Shown here: positions 1-5,904 of the stretch, piece by piece
How the letters are laid out: each line of letters starts with the position of its first letter
How positions within the stretch are numbered: position 1 is the stretch's first letter
From: Bdellovibrionaceae bacterium UBA2339
GTDB lineage: Bacteria > Bdellovibrionota > Bdellovibrionia > Bdellovibrionales > JAMPXM01
Length of the DNA: 8,547 nucleotides
Direction: 5' to 3'
Assembly (NCBI GenBank): GCA_002344785.1
Contig: DDUL01000016.1
Coordinates: forward strand, 1 to 8,547
Notes under the pieces: generated by a model
The model's input: only the letters and a program-made list of their open reading frames with translations
Databases searched by the model: none
What the model was told of the DNA's origin: nothing
Position numbers and translations under genes: made by a program

Positions 1-1
1 G

Positions 2-280
2 CGACCCGCGCCAGCGCGGAACACACCCGCGCCCCCAAAGCGCTCGCGCTACATCCCAAAAAAACTTCGCCGCACAATCCAGCACCAAGCTCAACACAAG
101 TGCGCGAACTGCGGCTCACAGCATGCGCTTGAAATAGATCACATACATCCATTCGCCCAAGGCGGAACGCACGTGCCAACGAATCTCCGAACGCTCTGTC
201 GCAACTGCAATCTCAGGGCGGCCAAGCTTGCTGCGGCGCATGCCCCGAGTCGTTCGTCTTGCGTCCACCAAGGAAGTTAA
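2..280 (+). CDS. HNH endonuclease, C-terminal part (5' end outside window)
   Basis: The reading frame is open from the left edge and stops at TAA 278-280. It holds the last 92 residues of a larger protein and has no start codon in the window. The fragment shows a complete HNH/zinc module: a first CxxC (KCANCGS), then LEIDHIHPFAQGG with the DH of the HNH signature, then TNLRTLCRNCNLRAA with the conserved Asn and a second CxxC. The four cysteines are expected to bind structural zinc, and the DH...N residues to form the metal-dependent nicking site. The stretch RSRYIPKKLRR before the domain matches the usual lead-in of this family. Family membership is secure. The biological role (restriction, mobile-element homing, or a domesticated host nuclease) cannot be told, because the N-terminal part is missing. 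The tail after the domain is short and low in complexity. Confidence 0.88.
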   Translation, partial: RPAPARNTPAPPKRSRYIPKKLRRTIQHQAQHKCANCGSQHALEIDHIHPFAQGGTHVPTNLRTLCRNCNLRAAKLAAAHAPSRSSCVHQGS

Positions 281-305
281 CTCTGCTGAAAGTACATCGA
301 TCGAT

Positions 306-310
306 GGAGG
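306..310 (+). promoter_or_regulatory. Shine-Dalgarno sequence for the exported protein gene
   Basis: GGAGG lies six bases before the ATG at 317. It decides that start over the in-frame ATG at 350, which would give a shorter, more typical signal-peptide N-region but has no comparable ribosome-binding site. Confidence 0.7.
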
Positions 311-316
311 AATCTC

Positions 317-853
317 ATGCTGATCCAATTGAAGGTGCGAGATGCGGCTATGACACAAGCCAAAGTCACAGGATCCCAAACGCCAAGGTCCATCCGAGCG
401 ATCTCCGCGGTTGCCATCGCGGCAACGACATTTCTCGGCGTCCCAGCCCAAGCCTCCACACGCACGTTCACCGAAGGAAATTGGAAGGCGGCGACGATGA
501 CCGTCGAAATGTCGCGCGACGAGTTCCTTCGTTGGTGGAAGATTGAAGTATCTGAAAGCAAGCCGCCAAGATCCGCGGTGCAGTTCGATGAACTGCGCGG
601 CAGCTGTGTGTTGGGGCCGAAGGCTCAACCTGAGTTGCAAAGGCGAGACAGTTTTGATTATCGCTTGCGGGTTTTTACCGAGCCGGTCGGAGCACAAGCG
701 GTTCGGGTGCGCGCGGAAATGTGGATTTATCGCTTTCGCACTCGGCCTCCGCAAAGCGAGCAAGAGTGGCGCACTCTTCAGCACAGCTGTTTGGCTCCGC
801 TGATGCAAAGGAGCTTCGAGGATTTTGAGATAAAGGGGCGAACGGCCCCATGA
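317..853 (+). CDS. Small exported protein of unknown function
   Basis: I do not recognise this 178-residue protein. It starts at ATG 317 behind a good GGAGG ribosome-binding site. The N-terminus is a long, positively charged region (to about R27), then a hydrophobic run (AISAVAIAATTFLGV) and a signal peptidase I type site, AQA before S47. The mature protein would be about 132 residues and periplasmic or secreted. It contains two cysteines (C97 and C158) that could form one disulfide, a WW pair (W73-W74) and many charged residues. There is no lipobox and no further membrane segment. The stop overlaps the start of the following acetyltransferase gene (ATGA), so the two are likely co-translated, although an exported protein and a cytoplasmic acetyltransferase have no obvious joint job. 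The gene begins 36 bases after the HNH stop, so co-transcription with the HNH gene is possible. Coding status is well supported by the ribosome-binding site, signal peptide and overlap. Confidence 0.75.
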   Translation: MLIQLKVRDAAMTQAKVTGSQTPRSIRAISAVAIAATTFLGVPAQASTRTFTEGNWKAATMTVEMSRDEFLRWWKIEVSESKPPRSAVQFDELRGSCVLGPKAQPELQRRDSFDYRLRVFTEPVGAQAVRVRAEMWIYRFRTRPPQSEQEWRTLQHSCLAPLMQRSFEDFEIKGRTAP

Positions 854-1395
854 GCATGAACTCGAAAAAGACGGATGCTCTCACGCTTCGCGAACTCGCT
901 GAAGACGATGAAGCGACATTTGTCCGCGGCTATGAGGCCTGGCGCGATGATGATCCGAGCTGGCACAGCTTCGAGTGGCGACCAGGTGTGGGTTTTGCTC
1001 AACATCTGGAGCTCCTGCGGAGTCAATCTCGTGGTGAGGGACTCGCTCCGGGCCGCGTGGCCTCGACCATGTGGTATGGATTTGTGAATGGCGAGATTAT
1101 CGGGCGCTTACACTTGCGGCATGAGCTGAACGAAAGTTTGCGGCGACGAGGTGGTCATATCGGCTATGCCGTCGCGCCGCCATTTCGGCGCCGAGGATAT
1201 GCGCTCGAAATGCTGCGGCAAGCGCTGCCTCATGCTTTTCGGATTACGGGTAGCGATCTTCTCATCACCTGCGCCAAGGACAATTTGGGGTCGCGCAAAG
1301 TGGTCGAGGCCGCAGGCGGCGAGCTTGAAGGTGAGGCTTGGGATGAGGTCGACGAAGAAGTGATCTGTCGATATTGGATTCGTCGTCCCTCCTGA
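850..1395 (+). CDS. GNAT family N-acetyltransferase (COG3981-like)
   Basis: This 181-residue single-domain protein is expected to transfer an acetyl group from acetyl-CoA to an amine. The substrate is unknown and the location cytoplasmic. The core GNAT motif A is clear: HIGYAVAP (H103-P110) followed by the pyrophosphate-binding loop RRRGYA (113-118) and the helix ALEMLRQAL. Downstream, LLITCAKDNLGSRKVVEAAGG is the motif B segment typical of the 'predicted acetyltransferase' group COG3981, and the C-terminal CRYWI also fits that group. The ATG at 850 overlaps the stop of the preceding gene by four bases. A second ATG at 856 is possible, but the overlap and an AAGGGG at 833-838 favour 850. N-terminal residues 1-90 are less conserved and presumably hold the acceptor site. 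No terminator is evident after the stop. Confidence 0.87.
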   Translation: MSMNSKKTDALTLRELAEDDEATFVRGYEAWRDDDPSWHSFEWRPGVGFAQHLELLRSQSRGEGLAPGRVASTMWYGFVNGEIIGRLHLRHELNESLRRRGGHIGYAVAPPFRRRGYALEMLRQALPHAFRITGSDLLITCAKDNLGSRKVVEAAGGELEGEAWDEVDEEVICRYWIRRPS

Positions 1396-1654
1396 CGGGT
1401 ATATTGTGGTGGATTGGCGCGGAGCAGCCGGACCTCGAGGCCTGCGGCCCAGCTCTTCAGTCCCCCTTCGATAAGCAGAGCGTAAACCGGCAAATTGAAC
1501 CTAAATTCAGAAGTTTAACTGGCGCATTCCAGGGACCAAGGCGGTGCCGCGCTCGGGGAAGCGTGGTCATGGACTTTGTTCCTCCACAAGGCGAAGATGT
1601 CGCCTCGGACATACGGACACTCACACACTTACGAAACGTCCAAGGGGTGAATTC
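1396..1654 (+). other. Intergenic region upstream of tldD
   Basis: These 259 bases lie between the acetyltransferase stop and the tldD start. I see no convincing gene. The frames that stay open here run into neighbouring genes and lack ribosome-binding sites and recognisable protein. The middle (about 1485-1520) is more AT-rich than its surroundings and is where a tldD promoter would be expected, but no good -35/-10 pair stands out. A small hairpin with a 6-bp stem (AGGCGA 1589-1594 with TCGCCT 1600-1605, five-base loop) sits about 50 bases before tldD and lacks a U tract, so it is not a terminator. Confidence 0.5.
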
Positions 1655-3043
1655 ATGGATCTTCGTTCAATGCTCGCCGAAGTTCAGTCGATGAGCGATG
1701 GGCTCTACACAGAATTGCGTTGGCAAGAAAATCGCGATCAGCGCATGTCGTATCTCAACGGTCAATTGACGTCGAACTCGCAAGAGACGGCCACGGGATT
1801 GTCGGCTCGTGCTTTCAAAGAGGGTTACTGGGGATTCGCTTCCCGAAGTGAACCGACGATCGACAGTGCGCGCCTTGCCGTGCAAGAGGCCGTGAAGAAT
1901 GCGCGCTTCTTGGGTTCGCGTGGGAAAAAGGGCGGTGCGCTTTTGCCGGCGAAGGCGACGTCGTTGGAAAAGTCTTACGCGACGACAAAGCCGAAGCAGA
2001 GCACGGGATTTTGGATTCAGTGGCTCAAGCAGGTTGATGATCGTTTGCTGGCGAAGTTTCCGGCGCTGAAGGCGCGTCAGGTGACGATGACAAGTCTTGA
2101 GATGGAGAAAAAGTTTGTCACCACAGATGGAGCGATTGTGCACAGTCTTGTGCCGCGCGCGCATCTGGCGATTGTGTTGACGGTGGATTCGGAGTCGGGA
2201 CCTGTGCGCTATATGGATGTGCGCGGTGGACTCGGCGAAAAGGAAGATCACTTTGGTGGTGATGTGAACCAGCTCGATTCGTGGTTCGATGAGATGCACA
2301 AGATCGTGCAAGAAAAAGCCAAAGGCGTGATGCCTGAGGCGGGCGAGCACGAAGTGATCTTAGCGCCGGACTTGGCAGGGATTCTCGCGCACGAGGCCGT
2401 CGGCCACACTGTCGAAGGCGACTTGGTGATGGGTGGATCTGTCGCGGGTGATTGCATGAATCAGCGCGTGGGCTCGGACTTGGTGACCTTGGTTGATTTC
2501 GCTCACACTTATGCGGGCACACCGGCGCCGCAGCCTGTGCATGTCGATGACGAAGGTGTCGAGGCCAAAGACACCGTCATTATCGAAAAAGGCATACTGA
2601 AGCACTTCATGAATAACCGCGAGACGGCCCATCACTTCCATCAGGCGGCGACAGGGCATGCGCGCGCCTTCAAGTTTTATGACGAGCCTTTGATTCGTAT
2701 GCGCAACACGGCGATTTTGCCGGGCGATGCGAGTCTTGAAGACATGATCAAGTCAGTCAAAAAAGGTTACTTCTTGGCGGGCGCGGGCAACGGCCAGGCC
2801 GACACCACAGGCGAGTTCATGTTCGCGGTGAATCGCGGCTATGAAATCGTCGATGGAAAGCTGGGGCGTCCGCTTCGCGAAGCGACGATCTCTGGTGTTG
2901 CGTTTGAAATGCTAAAGTCGGTGTCCATGGTGTCGCGAGACTTCGAATGGGAGTCTTCGGGCTACTGTGGAAAAAAACAACCGATGCCGGTCGGCATGGG
3001 TGGACCAGCGCTTAAGTGCCGTGTGGCCGTGGGAGGTCAGTGA
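1655..3043 (+). CDS. tldD: TldD metalloprotease subunit
   Basis: This 462-residue protein matches TldD in length and motifs. TldD and TldE form a heteromeric zinc protease in the cytoplasm. In E. coli it processes microcin B17 and degrades CcdA, acting on unfolded or short peptides. The zinc/catalytic motif HExxxH is present as HEAVGHTVEG (H246, E247, H251). The third metal ligand expected near the C-terminus is the Cys of GYCGKKQPMPVGMGGP (C438), matching the TldD CGKxxxxxPVGxGxP signature. Other family hallmarks are VDDEGVEAKDTVII, the segment KGILKHFMNNRETA and a glycine-rich GNGQADTTGEF before the end. I chose ATG 1655 because AAGGGGTGA (1642-1650) sits in good ribosome-binding position and the family N-terminus starts there. 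The frame stays open upstream to 1544, but those extra 37 residues are Arg/His-rich and implausible. The stop overlaps the tldE start by one base, implying coupled production of the two subunits. Confidence 0.95.
   Translation: MDLRSMLAEVQSMSDGLYTELRWQENRDQRMSYLNGQLTSNSQETATGLSARAFKEGYWGFASRSEPTIDSARLAVQEAVKNARFLGSRGKKGGALLPAKATSLEKSYATTKPKQSTGFWIQWLKQVDDRLLAKFPALKARQVTMTSLEMEKKFVTTDGAIVHSLVPRAHLAIVLTVDSESGPVRYMDVRGGLGEKEDHFGGDVNQLDSWFDEMHKIVQEKAKGVMPEAGEHEVILAPDLAGILAHEAVGHTVEGDLVMGGSVAGDCMNQRVGSDLVTLVDFAHTYAGTPAPQPVHVDDEGVEAKDTVIIEKGILKHFMNNRETAHHFHQAATGHARAFKFYDEPLIRMRNTAILPGDASLEDMIKSVKKGYFLAGAGNGQADTTGEFMFAVNRGYEIVDGKLGRPLREATISGVAFEMLKSVSMVSRDFEWESSGYCGKKQPMPVGMGGPALKCRVAVGGQ
3031..3037 (+). 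promoter_or_regulatory. Shine-Dalgarno sequence for tldE, inside the end of tldD
   Basis: GGGAGGT lies five bases before the ATG at 3043 and within the last codons of tldD. It selects 3043 as the tldE start rather than the in-frame ATG at 3016, and it fits translational coupling through the TGATG junction at 3041-3045. Confidence 0.75.
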
Positions 3044-4335
3044 TGAAGACCGCATTGGAAATCGCTCGCGAGCTTGTGAAAAATACGCGCGAGTTCGATG
3101 CATTTGAAGTGATCTGCCACCGCGACCGCATGACGGAGATGCAAATCGACGCGGGCGAAGTGTCTTTGCTTCGCACAACAGAGAACGTGAATCTCACTTT
3201 GCGCGCGATTCACGGCGGTCGCTATGCGACGGTGGATTTGAATCAAACGGACAGCGGCTCTTACGCTCAAGCTTTGGAGAAAATGCGTGAGGCTCTGAAG
3301 TCGGCGCCGGTCGATGAGGCGCGCGCATTGGCGCCGAAAGGTGTGGGGCCTGAAAAAGCTTCGCGTGGACCGACGGAGCCAGATTTGGCCAAGATGCATG
3401 ACCGCATCGTGGCTTTCGCGCGTGGAACAGCGGATCAATTTCGTGAATTGAAGATGGAGCAAGCGATGCTTCAGTTCAATCGCGACGAGGCCTCGCGCGT
3501 GAACTCGCTCGGCTATGAATCCGAGATCGGCCAAGGAACGTATGACTTCACCGCGATGTTCTCCGGCAAGCGCGGCGATAAGACTTCGTCGTTCAACTAT
3601 TCGGGCGCCACCAGCCAAGATCTTGACCGCGAGTTGATTGAGTGGGGCGCTTTGAAGCGCATCATGCAGTCGTCGATTCGTGAAATTGATCACGAAGCGT
3701 TCGATGGCAAATTCAAAGGCCAGGTGGTCATCGCTCCGGAGGCCGTCGATAACTTCGTATGGCCCTTCCTCGCGCACTTGGGTGACGATCGATTGATCGC
3801 TGGAACATCTCAGCTTCGCGACAAAATGGAGCAGCAGGTGGCCAGTGAACTGCTCACGATTCGCGTAAACCCTGAGCGCGGAAGCCTCGGGCGACGCGAG
3901 TTCGCAACTCGTGAAGGCTACGCCAGCAAAAAGGGCGTCATTCTGAAGAATGGCGTGCTGAAGACTTGGTTGCTGTCCGATTATGGCGCTCGAAAGACAG
4001 GATTGCCGCGCGCGACAACGGGTGCTGCAAATCTTGAGATCGATGCGGGTGAGATTTCGTTCGCGGATCTGATCAAGCCGATCAAAAAGGGCTTGTTGCT
4101 GGGCCGCTTCTCGGGCGGCTCGCCGGCTGCGAATGGCGAGATCTCGGGTGTGGCGAAGAATTCCTACTTGATTGAAAACGGTCAAGTGACCAAGCCTCTA
4201 AGCGAAGTCATGATTTCGGCGAATGTCTTCGACATGTTGAAGCAGGTTGAAGCTGTGTCGCGAGATCGAATGGATGATGGTATGACTTTGAAGCCCTACA
4301 TTCGTGTCAATGGCGTGACTGTCGCTGGCAAATAG
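3043..4335 (+). CDS. tldE: TldE/PmbA, partner subunit of the TldD protease
   Basis: This 430-residue protein is the second subunit of the TldD/TldE protease (TldE is also called PmbA). It has the same overall fold as TldD but lacks the HExxxH zinc motif, and I find no such motif here. It is thought to complete the heteromer and the substrate chamber. The family is recognised by the N-terminal segment with DAGEVSLLRTTENVNLTLR, the middle segment (ASKKGVILKNGVLKTWLLSDYGARKTGL) and especially the C-terminal signature GGSPAANGEISGVAKNSYL (about residues 358-376), followed by ANVFDMLKQVEAVSRD near the end. The start at ATG 3043 shares one base with the tldD stop and has a strong ribosome-binding site just upstream. 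A strong terminator 55 bases after the stop closes this two-gene operon. Confidence 0.94.
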   Translation: MKTALEIARELVKNTREFDAFEVICHRDRMTEMQIDAGEVSLLRTTENVNLTLRAIHGGRYATVDLNQTDSGSYAQALEKMREALKSAPVDEARALAPKGVGPEKASRGPTEPDLAKMHDRIVAFARGTADQFRELKMEQAMLQFNRDEASRVNSLGYESEIGQGTYDFTAMFSGKRGDKTSSFNYSGATSQDLDRELIEWGALKRIMQSSIREIDHEAFDGKFKGQVVIAPEAVDNFVWPFLAHLGDDRLIAGTSQLRDKMEQQVASELLTIRVNPERGSLGRREFATREGYASKKGVILKNGVLKTWLLSDYGARKTGLPRATTGAANLEIDAGEISFADLIKPIKKGLLLGRFSGGSPAANGEISGVAKNSYLIENGQVTKPLSEVMISANVFDMLKQVEAVSRDRMDDGMTLKPYIRVNGVTVAGK

Positions 4336-4360
4336 CAGTTTCTATAAATTGGGTCTCCCG

Positions 4361-4390
4361 ATGAGTCCCCAAATGAGTCACCAGATGAGA
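4361..4390 (+). repeat. Short 12-base tandem repeat between tldE and its terminator
   Basis: ATGAGTC-type units begin at 4361, 4373 and 4385, each 12 bases apart. The units are ATGAGTCCCCAA, ATGAGTCACCAG and the partial ATGAGA that runs into the terminator stem. The first two copies differ at two positions. No function is known. Confidence 0.6.
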
Positions 4391-4420
4391 CGGCGCTTCA
4401 ATTTGAAGCGCCGTTTTGTT
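4390..4420 (+). terminator. Rho-independent terminator of the tldD-tldE operon
   Basis: A perfect 10-bp stem, ACGGCGCTTC (4390-4399) with GAAGCGCCGT (4405-4414), encloses the five-base loop AATTT and is followed by TTTGTT. The outer loop bases can pair further. It lies 55 bases after the tldE stop in the correct orientation. It separates tldDE from the radical SAM gene, which therefore probably has its own promoter. Confidence 0.9.
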
Positions 4421-4457
4421 ATCGGCTGGCCTGGCTGGATTGGGTCGTAAAATCTCA

Positions 4458-4487
4458 TTGAGTTCATGCTCGAGGCGCCTCTAGACT
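4458..4487 (+). promoter_or_regulatory. Possible promoter of the radical SAM gene with internal palindrome
   Basis: TTGAGT (4458-4463) and TAGACT (4482-4487) are separated by 18 bases and each match four of six sigma-70 consensus positions. The spacer contains the perfect 10-bp palindrome GAGGCGCCTC (4472-4481), a possible operator. Transcription from this -10 would begin about 2-3 bases before ATG 4497, giving an almost leaderless message. That would agree with the lack of a good Shine-Dalgarno sequence at that ATG. The match is only moderate. Confidence 0.3.
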
Positions 4488-4496
4488 TTGAGCATC

Positions 4497-5897
4497 ATGC
4501 GAGTGCTCTTGGTCATGCCGCCGAACTGGGGCGTTGAAATGCCGCCTCTCGGGATTGCTTACATCTCTGCCGCGCTCAAACGCGCGGGTCACGAGGTGAA
4601 GGTGCTCGACTACAATCTTAAGGTCTTTCAGCGCGTGAAAGAGCGATTGCCCTTGGCTTGGGCGATGTCGAGCTTTTCGGAGTGGATTGATCGCGCAGCC
4701 TATGATGAAAAGTTCGGGCCGCGCATCGAGCCCATTCTCGCTGAAGTTGTCGATGAGGTGCGCGCCTATAGGCCCCAAGCCGTAGGCTTCACAGTTCTCG
4801 CGACCTCGATCTTTCCGGTTGAGTTTATGTCTAAACAGATTCGGACGGCGATGCCCGAGGTGAAGCTGTTTTATGGTGGTCCGAATGTTCGCGATCACTA
4901 CCAAGAGGCCGTCATGCAAACACCATGGGTGGATGCGACGATCAGTGGTGAAGGTGAAGACGCGACTTGTGATCTGATTCAGTTTTGGGAAAAGGGCGGC
5001 GAACCCGTGTTGGCCAGCGTTCAGCATCGGCTACCCGACGGGCAGATCATTGTCGGTCCGCTTCGCCAGCAGATGAAACTTGAGAATTTGCCTTTTCCCG
5101 ACTTTTCGGACTTTCCAATCAAAGAGTATTCGTCGCCGGCCCTGCCGTTTAGTATGAGCCGCGGTTGTGTCAAGCGCTGCACTTTCTGTAGCGAGGCGCC
5201 GTTTTGGCGCAACTACCGCACGCGAAGTGCGGACGCGATCTTTCAAGAGGTGAAGTACAACGTTGAACGCTACGGGATTCGCAATTTCCTCTCGCATGAC
5301 TCTTTGATGAATGGAAACTTCGAAGTCTTGTCGGACTTCGTCGACAAGGTGATCGCCGCGGACCTCAAGATCAACTGGCAAGGCATGGCTCGACTCGATA
5401 ATCGAATGACGCCGGATCTACTGAAGCGAATGAACAAGGCCGGCTGCAATTACATCTCTTACGGCCTGGAGTCCGGTTCACAAAAGATGGTGGATCTGAT
5501 GCGCAAAGGCTTCAAGGTCGACGACGCGCTTCGAATCATCAAGGATACCTATGCGGCTGGCATTAAGGCGAATGTGTTCATCATCGTCGGCTTTCCGAAA
5601 GAGTCTTGGCTCGATTACTTGAAGACGATGTGGTTTTTATTCCAGATTCGTAAGTGTATTTTTCTCGCCAACGTTTCTGACGCCGGAATCATGGCGGGCT
5701 CGCCGCTCGCGGCTCAGCAGGAGCACTTTGGAATTCTTCGCGGTGTGAATTTTGCGGGAGAATGGCGAACGAAGTTCTTCATGAACACGAAGTATCACCG
5801 CCGATTCAAACTCTGGCTGATGCGTGTGTTCATCAAGCGATTGCGCGTGATGGAGAACAAGCTGATCTCGCCTCTCGACAACATCTACGAATGGTGA
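4497..5897 (+). CDS. Cobalamin-binding-domain radical SAM enzyme, substrate unknown
   Basis: This 466-residue protein has the classic two-part layout of B12-dependent radical SAM enzymes (class B methylases and relatives). Residues 1 to about 170 form a Rossmann-like cobalamin-binding domain: MRVLLVMPPNW, PPLGIAYISAALKRAGHEV, YGGPNVRDHY, then VDATISGEGEDATCDL. No DxHxxG motif is seen, as is common in this class. The radical SAM core follows, with the 4Fe-4S cluster motif CxxxCxxC in SRGCVKRCTFCSE (C224, C228, C231) and the later ISYGLESGSQKMVDLMRKG segment. The C-terminal 60 residues are basic and family-specific. Known relatives methylate unactivated carbons or modify lipids, pigments, antibiotics or peptides. 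Nothing here fixes the substrate. ATG 4497 gives the family-typical N-terminus. TTG 4488 would add three residues and is an alternative. The stop lies only 7 bases from the stop of the convergent depolymerase gene. Confidence 0.9.
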   Translation: MRVLLVMPPNWGVEMPPLGIAYISAALKRAGHEVKVLDYNLKVFQRVKERLPLAWAMSSFSEWIDRAAYDEKFGPRIEPILAEVVDEVRAYRPQAVGFTVLATSIFPVEFMSKQIRTAMPEVKLFYGGPNVRDHYQEAVMQTPWVDATISGEGEDATCDLIQFWEKGGEPVLASVQHRLPDGQIIVGPLRQQMKLENLPFPDFSDFPIKEYSSPALPFSMSRGCVKRCTFCSEAPFWRNYRTRSADAIFQEVKYNVERYGIRNFLSHDSLMNGNFEVLSDFVDKVIAADLKINWQGMARLDNRMTPDLLKRMNKAGCNYISYGLESGSQKMVDLMRKGFKVDDALRIIKDTYAAGIKANVFIIVGFPKESWLDYLKTMWFLFQIRKCIFLANVSDAGIMAGSPLAAQQEHFGILRGVNFAGEWRTKFFMNTKYHRRFKLWLMRVFIKRLRVMENKLISPLDNIYEW

Positions 5898-5904
5898 CGA
5901 GCCT

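Noticed and set aside
116..808. A 230-codon minus-strand frame crossing the HNH end and the exported protein gene
   Set aside because: It overlaps a clear HNH module and a gene with a good ribosome-binding site and signal peptide on the other strand. Its translation is not protein-like.
1589..1605. Hairpin before tldD, considered as a terminator of the acetyltransferase gene
   Set aside because: The stem is only 6 bp and no U tract follows.
1544..1654. N-terminal extension of tldD to the ATG at 1544
   Set aside because: The extra 37 residues are Arg/His-rich and foreign to the family, while ATG 1655 has a well-placed AAGGGGTGA.
1374..1694. A 106-codon plus-strand frame spanning the gap between the acetyltransferase gene and tldD
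   Set aside because: It starts inside one gene and ends inside another, has no ribosome-binding site and gives no recognisable protein.
1667..2350. A 227-codon minus-strand frame opposite tldD
   Set aside because: Antisense shadow of tldD, with the same Arg/His-rich composition and no motif.
3037..4185. A 382-codon open frame on the minus strand opposite tldE
   Set aside because: It is a shadow frame of a GC-rich gene: the Arg/His/Leu-rich translation has no domain, and the opposite strand is a certain tldE.
4361..4450. A 29-codon basic frame between tldE and the radical SAM gene, considered as a modified-peptide precursor
   Set aside because: It has no ribosome-binding site, and half of it is the 12-base repeat and the arms of the tldDE terminator, which explain its sequence. 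It is kept only as an item to check by conservation.
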